Source of the DNA: Verrucomicrobiales bacterium
GTDB taxonomy: Bacteria > Verrucomicrobiota > Verrucomicrobiia > Verrucomicrobiales > V1-33
Direction: 5' to 3'
DNA: 30,080 nt
Assembly (NCBI GenBank): GCA_023253495.1
Contig: JALRGF010000717.1
Coordinates: forward strand, 1 to 30,080
Under the pieces are notes generated by a model. That model was not told where the DNA came from. It did no database searches and saw only the letters and a program-made list of their open reading frames with translations. Position 1 is the stretch's first letter, and every line of letters begins with the position of its first letter. The position numbers and the translations under genes were made by a program. Shown in pieces: positions 1 to 7,760 of this stretch.

Positions 1-820
1 GCCGCTCCCGGCGGCCGCGGTGGTCGCGCCGCCCCCCCTGCCCGCGATTTTCCTGCCGGCGGGTGGCGTTCCCGCGGTGGCGGCGCGGTCTGAGGAAGGG
101 GCGGTCCAACCGTCGTCGGACCGCCGCACGACGCGCACCCGGCTGTCTCCGTTGCGTCGGAAGATTGCGACCCATCTGGTGGCGGCGCAGCAGACGGCGG
201 CGATTCTGACGACCTTCAATGAGGCCGACATGTCGGCCGTGATGACCCTGCGCAAGCAGTTGCAGGACAGCTTTGTGGCGCGCCATGGCCTCAAGCTGGG
301 CTTCATGTCATTCTTCGTGAAGGCGGTGGTCGACGCGCTCAAGTCGGTCCCGCAGGTCAATGCCCGCCTTGAGGGCGAGGAGTTGGTCCAGAATCATTTT
401 TACGACATCGGGGTGGCCGTTGGCACCGACAAGGGGCTGGTGGTACCGGTCATCCGTGACTGTGATACCAGGAGTTTTGCCGACATTGAGCAGGCCATTG
501 CCGATGCCGCGAAAAAGGCGCGGGATGGCAAGTTGGTGATCGAAGACCTTCAGGGCGGCGTCTTCACCATCAGCAACGGTGGTATTTACGGCAGTCTGCT
601 GAGCACCCCGATCCTCAATCCGCCCCAATCCGGCATCCTTGGTATGCACACCATCCAGGAGCGTCCGGTGGCGGTAAACGGGCAGGTGGTGATCCGTCCG
701 ATGATGTATCTGGCGCTCAGTTACGACCACCGGGTGGTCGACGGCAGGGAGGCGGTCACCTTCCTCGTCCGAGTGAAGGAATGCCTGGAAAATCCGGCGC
801 GCCTGCTGCTCGGAGCGTGA
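1..820 (+). CDS. sucB: 2-oxoglutarate dehydrogenase E2 (dihydrolipoyllysine succinyltransferase), C-terminal part
   Basis: The reading frame is open to the window edge, so the gene starts upstream; the lipoyl domain and probably the E1/E3-binding domain lie outside. What is visible is an Ala/Pro-rich linker followed by a complete catalytic acyltransferase domain. It begins at TRLSPLRRKIATHL and carries the catalytic motif DHRVVDG near the C-terminus. The stretch SNGGIYGSLLSTPILNPPQS and the ending LENPARLLL are typical of the succinyltransferase (TCA-cycle 2-oxoglutarate dehydrogenase) branch rather than pyruvate dehydrogenase E2. The enzyme transfers succinyl from lipoamide to CoA in the cytoplasm and forms the complex core. 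No lpd (E3) gene follows. A 2-oxoglutarate:ferredoxin oxidoreductase beta subunit is also encoded, near 20 kb, so the cell may have both routes. Confidence 0.93.
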   Translation, partial: PLPAAAVVAPPPLPAIFLPAGGVPAVAARSEEGAVQPSSDRRTTRTRLSPLRRKIATHLVAAQQTAAILTTFNEADMSAVMTLRKQLQDSFVARHGLKLGFMSFFVKAVVDALKSVPQVNARLEGEELVQNHFYDIGVAVGTDKGLVVPVIRDCDTRSFADIEQAIADAAKKARDGKLVIEDLQGGVFTISNGGIYGSLLSTPILNPPQSGILGMHTIQERPVAVNGQVVIRPMMYLALSYDHRVVDGREAVTFLVRVKECLENPARLLLGA

Positions 821-1072
821 AGGAAAGCCGGCTGCGCAAGAGGGACGAGCCGGATGCCCACGGAATCATCTCCCCAACTGCGGAACTGGAGTTGAGGGGC
901 GCTGAGGGGACTTCTAATGGCCGCTGGATAGGGATTCCGACCTGCAAGGCGCTCGTGGGTGACCGGGTGGGTGGTTGTCACGCGGTGTCCGGACCGTTGC
1001 CGGCAGAAATGTTTGGCCAGCGCGGGATTCCGTGTCACGGTGTCCACTGTGGCGGTACTGGCACCGCTTTGA
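821..1072. other. intergenic region between sucB and the ABC importer
   Basis: About 250 bases without a convincing gene. A frame that runs through it from about 781 overlaps the end of sucB and the start of the binding-protein gene and has no recognisable protein features. A small inverted repeat (GCGGT at 1052-1056 and ACCGC at 1063-1067) lies just before the importer start. It is too short to call a terminator or operator. I see no tRNA or known riboswitch core here. Confidence 0.4.
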
Positions 1073-1999
1073 ATGATTCTTATGAAACGATCGGTCTTTC
1101 TCGGATTGGTGTCGGCTGGCGCATTGGTGCTGGCCTCCTGTTCGCCGCGCACGGAGACGGCTGCACCGGCGGCGGGACCGGTGTCCGGGCCGGTGAAGAC
1201 GTTGCGGTTTTCGGCCATCCCGAACCAGAACAGCACGGAGCTGAAGGCGAAGTTTGATCCGATGGCGGCGTATCTGGCGGGTGTGCTGGGTGTGCCGGTG
1301 GAATTTGTACCGAGTTCTGATTACAAGGCGTCGGTCGACATGTTCAAGAACGGGCAGATTCAGCTGGCGTGGTTTGGCGGGGTGACCGGGGTGCAGGCGC
1401 GGGCGGCGGTGCCGGGGGCGCAGGCGATCGTGCAGGGGCAGGAGGACACGGCATTCCGGTCGTTTTTCATCGCCCACAAAGATTCCGGAGTGGAGCCGTC
1501 CGAGACCTTTCCGGAAGCGCTGGGCGGATTGAAGTTTGCTTTCGGGGCGGAGACGTCGACGTCGGGGCGGGTGATGCCATCGTGGTTTATCCGGCAACAG
1601 ACAGGGAAGACAGAGGACCAGTTTTTTGCCGAAAAACCGATTTTTTCCGGCAGTCATGACAAGACGTGTGAGCTGGTGGAGGCCGGTCAGGTGCAGGCCG
1701 GGGTGGTGGATTACACGGTGTACAACAAGCGGGTGGCGGCGGGCACGACCGATGCGGGCGTCTGCCGGGTGGTGTGGGAGACGCCGGCGTATCCGGACTA
1801 CAATTTCACCGTGCATCCGGCGGTCGACGCCGATTTCGGATCCGGTTTCACGGAGAAGCTGAGGGCGGCGTTGATCGGCATGACCACGGAGAAGCCCGAG
1901 TTATTGAAGGCGTTTCCGCGCGAAGCGCTTATTGAGGCGAAGAACAGTGATTATGCGGCGGTGGAGGACGTCTGCCGCGAACTGGGACTGGTTCGGTAA
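1073..1999 (+). CDS. PhnD-family ABC transporter substrate-binding lipoprotein, putative selenate type
   Basis: Extracytoplasmic binding protein of an oxyanion ABC importer, 308 aa. The N-terminus is a lipoprotein signal peptide with lipobox LASC, so the mature protein should be anchored through that Cys. The body has the PhnD/PtxB-like type 2 periplasmic fold: an early FSAIPNQNSTEL segment, then FDPMAAYL, FKNGQIQLAWFGG, STSGRVMPSWFI, SHDKTCELVEAG and YTVYNKRV. From memory these match the subgroup named 'putative selenate ABC transporter substrate-binding protein' better than classical phosphonate PhnD. That substrate is a family-level inference; phosphite or phosphonate remain possible. An in-frame ATG at 1082 gives a 305-aa protein and is an equally good start. 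The ATPase and permease genes follow on the same strand. Confidence 0.85.
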   Translation: MILMKRSVFLGLVSAGALVLASCSPRTETAAPAAGPVSGPVKTLRFSAIPNQNSTELKAKFDPMAAYLAGVLGVPVEFVPSSDYKASVDMFKNGQIQLAWFGGVTGVQARAAVPGAQAIVQGQEDTAFRSFFIAHKDSGVEPSETFPEALGGLKFAFGAETSTSGRVMPSWFIRQQTGKTEDQFFAEKPIFSGSHDKTCELVEAGQVQAGVVDYTVYNKRVAAGTTDAGVCRVVWETPAYPDYNFTVHPAVDADFGSGFTEKLRAALIGMTTEKPELLKAFPREALIEAKNSDYAAVEDVCRELGLVR

Positions 2000-2127
2000 G
2001 AGTGGGGCGCGCGCGGGAGGACCGGGCGGGGGAGAGCCGGTTCATGTTGCCTGGGTGTTTTTTCCAGGGCATCGGATCGGTACGCCCCTCTGCTTGTTTT
2101 TCCGCGAGTTCTTCTGCACTCTTGGCG

Positions 2128-2913
2128 ATGCCCTTTTTTGCGCTTGATGAGGTGACGGTTCGATTCGGGAACCTGGAGGCGCTGCGGTCGTGCACGATGG
2201 CGGTCGGGCGTGGTGAGCGTCTGGCGCTGGTGGGGCCGAGCGGCAGTGGCAAGAGCACGTTGCTGCGGGTATTGACGGCGGCGGCGATGCCGTCGGGGGG
2301 CCGGGTCTCGGTGGACGGGCGTGATCTGGGGGGCCTGAGGGAGGATGAGGTACGCGCGCTGCGCACCCGTATCGGGTTCATCCACCAGCAGCTCGGCCTG
2401 GTGCCGAATCTGCGGGCGCGGCAGAATGTGGCGGCCGGACGCATTGGCCGGTTCGGGCTTGTCCGGGCGGTGCGGCACGTCTTCTGGCCCGACCGCGGGT
2501 CGCGTGAGGCGATCGACCGGTTGCTTGGGCGGGTCGGGTTGGGTGACCGGGCGGAGACGCGGACCGACCGGTTGTCTGGCGGCCAGCAGCAGCGGGTGGC
2601 GATTGCGCGGGCGCTGTGGCAGCGGCCGGACGGGGTGCTGGCGGACGAGCCGGTTTCCAGCCTGGATCCGGCGCGGGCGCGGGCGGTGTTGGCGTTGCTG
2701 ACGCGCCTCTCGGTGGAGGATGGATTGACGCTGGTGGTCAGCCTGCACCAGCTGGATCTGGCGCGGGAGTTTTTCCCGCGGCTGGTCGGGTTGCGTGGCG
2801 GGCGGGTGGTTTTTGACCGGCCATCCGGGGAAGTGGGCGAGGCGGAATTCCGGGCGTTGTATGAACTGAGCGAAGGAGAAATGGATGATGACAGACGCGC
2901 CGAAGTTGCCTGA
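2128..2913 (+). CDS. phnC: ABC transporter ATP-binding protein, PhnC type
   Basis: Cytoplasmic ATPase of the importer, 261 aa from the ATG at 2128. The frame stays open upstream to about 2002, but family homology begins at FFALDEVTVRFG, which supports the later start. Walker A is GPSGSGKST, the Q-loop region is GFIHQQ, the signature is LSGGQQQR, Walker B is GVLADEP, and a switch His follows in SLHQLD. The 128-base gap after the binding-protein gene contains a small stem (CCTGG 2050-2054, CCAGG 2064-2068) with a T-rich loop, of unknown significance. The 3' end overlaps the permease gene by 29 bases, implying coupled translation. The symbol reflects the family; the substrate may not be phosphonate. 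Confidence 0.88.
   Translation: MPFFALDEVTVRFGNLEALRSCTMAVGRGERLALVGPSGSGKSTLLRVLTAAAMPSGGRVSVDGRDLGGLREDEVRALRTRIGFIHQQLGLVPNLRARQNVAAGRIGRFGLVRAVRHVFWPDRGSREAIDRLLGRVGLGDRAETRTDRLSGGQQQRVAIARALWQRPDGVLADEPVSSLDPARARAVLALLTRLSVEDGLTLVVSLHQLDLAREFFPRLVGLRGGRVVFDRPSGEVGEAEFRALYELSEGEMDDDRRAEVA
2873..2878 (+). promoter_or_regulatory. Shine-Dalgarno sequence that fixes the permease start
   Basis: AAGGAG lies six bases before the ATG at 2885, inside the end of the ATPase gene. It supports 2885 as the permease start. It stands out because most genes in this window have little or no Shine-Dalgarno signal. Confidence 0.6.
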
Positions 2914-4639
2914 GGCGCGGCCGTGGCCGGTGCGGCGGATGGTGCTGGGGGCGCTGGTGGTGCTGGCGGTGCTGGCGGCGGGCTGGTTGGATCTGACGTG
3001 GCGCGGACTGCTGCCGGGGCGTGGCGGGTGGGAGCTGGCGGGGCGTTTTTTTGCCGGCGCGCTGGCGCCGGCGTGGGATTACGAAGACCGGAGCGGATTG
3101 CCTGCGGAGGCAGCGCCGTTTCTTGTCCGGGTGGCGGCGGCGACGGTGAACACGCTGCGGATTGCGTTGGCGGCGGTCAGCCTGAGTCTGGTCGGCGGGC
3201 TGATTCTGGGTTTTTTCGCCTGTTCGGGCTGGTGGCCGGAGACGCCGCGGGCGCGGCGTGGTCCGCGGGCCTTGTGGCTGGTGGCGCGCGGGGTGATGAC
3301 CCTGCTGCGTTCGGTGCACGAATTGATCTGGGCGACGGTTTTTCTGGCGGCCTTCGGATTGACACCGCTGACGGCGGCGTTGGCGATTGCGCTGCCATAC
3401 ACCGGAACGCTGGCCAAGGTGTTTGCCGAGATGTGCGAGGAATCGCCGGAGGATACGCGGGCCGCCTTCCGCGCGTTCGGGGCCGGCCCGGTGTCTTTTT
3501 ATTTCCTCGGGCTGCTGCCGCGAGTGGCGGCGGAGGTGTGTGCGTATGCGCTGTACCGCTTTGAATGCGGGCTGCGTTCGGCGGCGGTGCTGGGTTTTCT
3601 CGGGGTGGCGACGCTCGGGCATTCGCTGGCGCTCTCGTTTGAAAACCTGCATTACCGCGAAGTCTGGACCTATCTGTATGCGCTGCTGGCGCTGGTGCTG
3701 GTTTTTGATTTCTGGAGCGGTGCGGTGCGCCGGGCGATGACGCGGGGGCCGGGCGCTGGCGGCCGCCACCCGCGCTGGCTGGCGGCGAGCGGATGGCTGC
3801 TGGCCGCCGGGGTCGTGTGGGCTTGGCTGACCGGCGGATTCGGGTTGGACGACATGGGCTGGGCGCAGCGGCTGGAAAATTTGCGGCGTTTCGGTCGGGA
3901 AATCCTGCCATGGCCGGTGCAGCAGGGGGAAGGGTGGTGGCCGGCGGTGGGGGTGTGGGCGCAGAACCTGCTTTTCTCCGGGCCTCATCCCGGATTGCGG
4001 GCGGCGTTGAACACGTTGGCGGTTTCGGTGGTGGCGATTGTTCTGGCCGGGGTGCTGGCCTGGCTGCTGGCGCCCCTGGCGGCGCGCTCGCTGGCCACCG
4101 CGCATCCGTTTCTGCCGTCGTCGGCGACGACCCATCCGCTGGTCCGCTGGGGGTGGAAAGCGGTGGTCGCTCTTTCGCGACTGGTGCTGATTTTCGGGCG
4201 TGCTTTGCCGGAGTATGTCTGGGCCTTTGTGTTCATCGCGTTTGTCAGCGACCAGTTCTGGGCGGCGATTCTGGCGCTGGCGCTGCACAATGCGGGCATT
4301 CTCGGGCGCCTTGGGGCGGAAATTGTCGAGAATGCCGAGGCCCCGGTGCCCCGGGGCCTGCGTGCGCTCGGAGCCACGCGGGCCCAGGTCCTGGTGGTCG
4401 GGCTGGTTCCGGTCTCGCTGCCGCGGTTTCTCGTGTATTTCTTCTATCGTTGGGAGACCTGCCTGCGTGAAGGCACGGTGCTGGGCATTCTGGGAGTGAG
4501 TACCCTTGGCAGGCTGGTGAAGGACACGCGGGCGGCCGACCGGTATGATGAAATGATCTTTTTTGTTCTGCTTGGGGCGTCGCTGGTTTTTGCCGGTGAT
4601 CTTGTTTCCTCGTGGGTCCGCCGCCACGTGCGCGGCTGA
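2885..4639 (+). CDS. phnE: ABC transporter permease, tandem fusion of two PhnE-like units
   Basis: Inner-membrane permease of the importer, 584 aa, about twice the length of a usual PhnE (about 260-290 aa). It holds two homologous membrane units, roughly residues 15-270 and 300-580. Each has an EAA-type coupling loop: the first around TRAAFRAFGAGPVSFYFLGL, the second around PRGLRALGATRAQVLVVGL. Each loop is followed by a matching ending: RFECGLRSAAVLGFLGVATLG in the first half corresponds to RWETCLREGTVLGILGVSTLG in the second. One chain can therefore supply both halves of the channel. The start at 2885 is set by a good Shine-Dalgarno sequence. A second Met at codon 2 is an alternative. Confidence 0.88.
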   Translation: MMTDAPKLPEARPWPVRRMVLGALVVLAVLAAGWLDLTWRGLLPGRGGWELAGRFFAGALAPAWDYEDRSGLPAEAAPFLVRVAAATVNTLRIALAAVSLSLVGGLILGFFACSGWWPETPRARRGPRALWLVARGVMTLLRSVHELIWATVFLAAFGLTPLTAALAIALPYTGTLAKVFAEMCEESPEDTRAAFRAFGAGPVSFYFLGLLPRVAAEVCAYALYRFECGLRSAAVLGFLGVATLGHSLALSFENLHYREVWTYLYALLALVLVFDFWSGAVRRAMTRGPGAGGRHPRWLAASGWLLAAGVVWAWLTGGFGLDDMGWAQRLENLRRFGREILPWPVQQGEGWWPAVGVWAQNLLFSGPHPGLRAALNTLAVSVVAIVLAGVLAWLLAPLAARSLATAHPFLPSSATTHPLVRWGWKAVVALSRLVLIFGRALPEYVWAFVFIAFVSDQFWAAILALALHNAGILGRLGAEIVENAEAPVPRGLRALGATRAQVLVVGLVPVSLPRFLVYFFYRWETCLREGTVLGILGVSTLGRLVKDTRAADRYDEMIFFVLLGASLVFAGDLVSSWVRRHVRG

Positions 4640-4694
4640 GCGGACGCGCTCACGCCGCGCTTGCCTTCCGGGCGGCGCGGATTATCGCCCATTT

Positions 4695-5132
4695 GTGACC
4701 ATCCGCCGGCTGGCCAGCGAAGACGAAGCGATCGCGTTCGGTCGGGCGCGGGCGGCCGGTTTGCGGCCTGGTGCGGTGGTGGCGCTGGTGGGCGGGCTGG
4801 GGGCCGGCAAAACGCATGTCAGCAAAGGACTGGCGGCCGGCCTCGGGTTCACCGGCGAGGTGACCAGTCCGACCTTCACCCTGGTGCACGAATACACCGG
4901 GCCCGGCATGCGCCTGCCGATGTATCATTTTGATTTCTACCGCCTGCGGACGCCGGACGAGGTGCTGGGCCTCGGCTGGGACGAGTATCTGGATGCCGGG
5001 GGCGTCTGTGTGGTGGAGTGGGCGGACTTGTTTCCTGCGCTTCTGCCCTCCGACACCGAGTGGTGGCGCCTGAGCGTGCTTGACGACGGCTCCCGCGGGG
5101 TCGAGCGGCTGGATCCGCCGCCGGTCTCCTGA
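4695..5132 (+). CDS. tsaE: tRNA t6A biosynthesis ATPase TsaE
   Basis: ATPase partner of the TsaB-TsaD complex, which makes N6-threonylcarbamoyladenosine at position 37 of ANN-decoding tRNAs. From a GTG start at 4695 it is 145 aa, normal for the family. The frame is open further upstream into the permease gene, but homology starts at TIRRLASEDEA. It has a Walker A loop (GGLGAGKTHVSKGL), the family motifs SPTFTLVHEY and HFDFYRL, and a late VVEWADLFPALLP segment. It sits 55 bases after the permease gene and 19 bases before tsaB, a common pairing. tsaD is not in the window. Confidence 0.9.
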   Translation: MTIRRLASEDEAIAFGRARAAGLRPGAVVALVGGLGAGKTHVSKGLAAGLGFTGEVTSPTFTLVHEYTGPGMRLPMYHFDFYRLRTPDEVLGLGWDEYLDAGGVCVVEWADLFPALLPSDTEWWRLSVLDDGSRGVERLDPPPVS

Positions 5133-5151
5133 TCTTCCGCCACCGCCGCCC

Positions 5152-5832
5152 ATGACCATCCTTGCCCTGGAAACCTCCACGCCCCGCGCCAGCGTCGCGG
5201 TATGGTGCGATGGTGCGGTAGTCCGGGAATGGACGTTTCAGTCCGACCGGTCGCACAACTCTCTGTTATTCGGGCCGCTGGGGCAGGCGCTGGACACTGC
5301 CACCCCCGACCTGATTGCCGTCGGCACCGGACCTGGCAGCTATGCCGGCGTGCGGGTAGCGCTGGCGGCCGGACTGGCCATCAGTCTGGCGGCGGGCATT
5401 CCGCTGGTCGGCTGGCCGTCGTTGACCGCCTGCGACCTGCCCGGAGACTCCGGTGTGATCGTTGGTGATGCGCGGCGCGGCGGATTTTTTCTGGCGGAGG
5501 TGACTGACGGGCGGCTGGCCGGGCCGCCGGTTATTGTCGAGGCCGGGGAGCTGGCGGCGCGCACCGGCGGAGGGGCCGTCCGGACGTTTGATGACCGACT
5601 GCCGGTGGCGCAGGCGATGCGGGTCATTCCTTCGGCCGGCTGGCTGGCCCGTCGGGTGGCCGAGCTGACGCCGTCCGAGCGTGCCGCCCTTGCCGCAGCC
5701 ACCCCCGAGCCGCTGTACCTGCGCGCTCCGTTTGTGACCACCCCGAAGCCCCGGGCGGCGGGTGGGTCCCCGGAGGGTGCCGGGCCTTCGCTGCTGTCTG
5801 GCGGCGGCCGGGGCGGCGCTGATTTCGGTTGA
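5152..5832 (+). CDS. tsaB: tRNA t6A biosynthesis protein TsaB
   Basis: Inactive ASKHA-fold partner and scaffold for TsaD in t6A synthesis, 226 aa from the ATG at 5152. Diagnostic segments are the N-terminal ILALETSTPRASVAV, the central VGTGPGSYAGVRVALAAGLA and the late EPLYLRAP. The frame is open upstream, but the sequence before 5152 overlaps tsaE and lacks homology. The last 25 or so residues after PLYLRAP are Gly/Pro-rich and probably disordered. It lies directly after tsaE and 59 bases before ilvN. Confidence 0.9.
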   Translation: MTILALETSTPRASVAVWCDGAVVREWTFQSDRSHNSLLFGPLGQALDTATPDLIAVGTGPGSYAGVRVALAAGLAISLAAGIPLVGWPSLTACDLPGDSGVIVGDARRGGFFLAEVTDGRLAGPPVIVEAGELAARTGGGAVRTFDDRLPVAQAMRVIPSAGWLARRVAELTPSERAALAAATPEPLYLRAPFVTTPKPRAAGGSPEGAGPSLLSGGGRGGADFG

Positions 5833-5891
5833 CCGGCGGGAGGGAATGGCCAGTCTGTGCGCCCTTTGTCCGCCTTGTCGGAAGCGGCCCT

Positions 5892-6401
5892 ATGCATCGT
5901 CACACCATCTCCGTTCTCGTCGAAAACAAATTCGGCGTCCTGGCCCGCGTGGCCGGGATGTTCAGCGGACGCGGGTTCAATATCCACTCGCTCAACGTCG
6001 GCCCCAGCCATGATCCCACCATTTCCCGCATGACCTTGGTGGTCAATGCCAAGGATGACAAGGTGGTCGATCAGATCATCAAGCAGCTCGACAAGCTGAT
6101 CGACGTCATCACGGTTATTGATTTCCGCGAGGGTGAGTCGGTGGAGCGCGAACTGGTGTTGCTGCAGGTCAATGTGAACTCGAAGACCCGGGCCGAGGTC
6201 ATCGAACTCTGCACCATTTTCCGCGGCAAGATCATTGATGTCGCGCCCGAGGTGCTGACCATCGAGATCACCGGCGACACCGGCAAAATTGAAAAATTCA
6301 TCCAGCTGATGGACGGATTCAGCATCCAGGATCTGACGCGCACCGGCAAGATCGCGCTGCCGATTGCCACCGGCTTGACTCGAAAGATTGTCTCGACCTA
6401 G
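5892..6401 (+). CDS. ilvN: acetolactate synthase small (regulatory) subunit
   Basis: Regulatory subunit of acetohydroxyacid synthase, which condenses pyruvate with pyruvate or 2-oxobutyrate in valine, leucine and isoleucine synthesis. It gives valine feedback control and full activity to the IlvB catalytic subunit. It is 169 aa with an N-terminal ACT domain (HTISVLVENKFGVLARVAGMF, then RGFNIHSLNVG) and the usual C-terminal domain ending SIQDLTRTGKIAL. Length matches the short IlvH/IlvN type. Unusually, ilvB is not upstream; tsaB is. ilvC follows after 111 bases. The start at ATG 5892 begins exactly at the conserved N-terminus. Confidence 0.94.
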   Translation: MHRHTISVLVENKFGVLARVAGMFSGRGFNIHSLNVGPSHDPTISRMTLVVNAKDDKVVDQIIKQLDKLIDVITVIDFREGESVERELVLLQVNVNSKTRAEVIELCTIFRGKIIDVAPEVLTIEITGDTGKIEKFIQLMDGFSIQDLTRTGKIALPIATGLTRKIVST

Positions 6402-6430
6402 GTCATGGCCGGACGGGGGCCGGAGCGGGC

Positions 6431-6453
6431 GCGTTCCCGGGCCGCCCGGGCGC
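6431..6453 (+). promoter_or_regulatory. GC-rich hairpin in the ilvN-ilvC gap
   Basis: A perfect stem CCCGGG / CCCGGG (6436-6441 and 6445-6450) around CCG, with GCG and CGC flanking it, lies 60 bases before ilvC. No T-tract follows, so it is not an intrinsic terminator. It might stabilise an mRNA end or be a processing site. It could also be chance in such GC-rich DNA. Confidence 0.25.
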
Positions 6454-6512
6454 CCTCACTTCTGATTCTGTTTCTCCTTCCACTCCACGATCCACGACGA
6501 CCACTGACATTT

Positions 6513-7538
6513 ATGGCTAAAATCTACACAGACAAGGACGCTGACCTCGGCGTGTTCAAAGGCAAGACGCTGGCCGTGCTCGGCTTCGGCTCCCAGGGCC
6601 ATGCCCACGCCCTCAACCTCAAGGAGAGCGGGGCGAAGGTGATCATCGGCCTGTATCCGGGCTCGAAATCCCGCGACGTCGCCAAGAAGCTCGGATTCGA
6701 AGTCTATGACACGGCCGAGGCGGTGAAGCGGGCTGATGTCATCATGGTCGGTCTGCCGGACACCAAGCAGCCGGCGGCGTACAAGAAAGACATTGAGCCG
6801 AACCTCACCAAGGGCAAGACCCTGCTTTTTTCACACGGGTTTTCGATCCACTACAAGACGATCGTGCCGCCGAAGGACGTCAACGTGATCATGGTGGCTC
6901 CCAAGGGCCCGGGACACATCGTCCGCCGCCAGTTTACCGAAGGCAAAGGTGTGCCCGCGCTCATCGCGGTGTATCAGAACCCCGGGAAGGACGCCAAGAA
7001 GATCGCGCTGGCCTGGGCCAAGGGCGTGGGCGGCACGCGCGCCGGGGTGATTGAGACGGATTTCAAGGAGGAGACCGAGACCGACCTGTTCGGCGAGCAG
7101 ACCGTCCTGTGCGGCGGGTGCAGCGCGCTGGTCCAGGCCGGCTTTGAGACGCTGGTGGAGGCCGGCTATTCGCCGGAGATGGCCTATTTCGAGTGTCTGC
7201 ACGAGCTGAAGCTGATTGTTGACCTGATGAACGAGGCGGGCATTGCCGGCATGCGGTTCTCGATTTCCGAGACGGCGAAATGGGGCGATGTTTCGGTCGG
7301 TCCGAAGATCATTGATGCCGGCGTCAAAAAGCGCATGAAGGCGGCACTCAAGGACATCCAGAACGGCAAATTCGCCAAAGGCTGGATCAAGGAGTACGAA
7401 GGCGGATACAAGACGTACAACAAGCTCCTCAAGGACGGTGAAAAGCACCCGATCGAGAAGACCGGGGCCAAGCTCCGCGCGCTTATGCCCTGGATCAAGA
7501 AGCGCGACATCAAGGGACAGCAGGCGAGCTACAGCTGA
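6513..7538 (+). CDS. ilvC: ketol-acid reductoisomerase (class I)
   Basis: Second enzyme of branched-chain amino acid synthesis: Mg- and NADPH-dependent isomerisation and reduction of acetolactate or acetohydroxybutyrate. It is 341 aa, the class I (short) length. The N-terminal Rossmann domain has GFGSQGHAHALNLKESG. The coenzyme loop GLYPGSKS contains Ser residues, as in NADPH-using enzymes. The C-terminal knotted domain supplies metal ligands in TDLFGEQTVLCGG and FECLHELKLIVDL. The start at ATG 6513 (MAKIYTDKDAD) is the family start; the upstream open frame is GC-rich leader. A strong terminator follows. Confidence 0.97.
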   Translation: MAKIYTDKDADLGVFKGKTLAVLGFGSQGHAHALNLKESGAKVIIGLYPGSKSRDVAKKLGFEVYDTAEAVKRADVIMVGLPDTKQPAAYKKDIEPNLTKGKTLLFSHGFSIHYKTIVPPKDVNVIMVAPKGPGHIVRRQFTEGKGVPALIAVYQNPGKDAKKIALAWAKGVGGTRAGVIETDFKEETETDLFGEQTVLCGGCSALVQAGFETLVEAGYSPEMAYFECLHELKLIVDLMNEAGIAGMRFSISETAKWGDVSVGPKIIDAGVKKRMKAALKDIQNGKFAKGWIKEYEGGYKTYNKLLKDGEKHPIEKTGAKLRALMPWIKKRDIKGQQASYS

Positions 7539-7567
7539 GCCGGGCGCACGCTGCCCGTTCATTTCCG

Positions 7568-7606
7568 GATGCCGGCGGACCAAAAGGGTCCGCCGGCATC
7601 TTTTTT
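7568..7606 (+). terminator. intrinsic terminator after ilvC
   Basis: A perfect 14-bp stem (GATGCCGGCGGACC at 7568-7581, GGTCCGCCGGCATC at 7587-7600) with a five-base loop AAAAG is followed by six T residues. It begins 29 bases after the ilvC stop and should end the tsaE-tsaB-ilvN-ilvC transcript. The opposite strand has no T-tract, so it is one-directional. Confidence 0.93.
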
Positions 7607-7760
7607 CCGCTCATTCCGGTCCTGGCGCGGGTGTTTTGTCCGCCGAGCCGCGGGAGAGGCACGAGGCCCGGGCGTCATTGACAGGCTCCGGGCGGGATCA
7701 TCCGGAGTTCCTGCTGCGGCGAGGAGCGCGGGGTGCGATGGACTCCGGTGGAGGCGGGTT
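7607..7760. other. convergent intergenic spacer between ilvC and the dsbD-like gene
   Basis: About 150 bases after the ilvC terminator and before the end of the minus-strand dsbD-like gene. It contains a 6-bp inverted repeat (CTCCGG 7686-7691, CCGGAG 7702-7707) that could form a weak hairpin at the end of the minus-strand transcript. No T-tract accompanies it. No gene seen. Confidence 0.3.

Noticed and set aside
821..1072. Possible tRNA or riboswitch in the gap before the importer
   Set aside because: No T-loop sequence, no cloverleaf stems and no known riboswitch core could be found by eye.
781..1257. A plus-strand open frame spanning the sucB end, the gap and the start of the binding-protein gene
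   Set aside because: Gly-rich, without recognisable features, and it overlaps two well-supported genes in another frame.
2738..4627. A 629-codon open frame on the minus strand opposite the permease gene
   Set aside because: It is extremely rich in Arg, Pro, Gln and His, has no recognisable domain and is the antisense of a clear membrane protein; long antisense frames are expected in GC-rich DNA.
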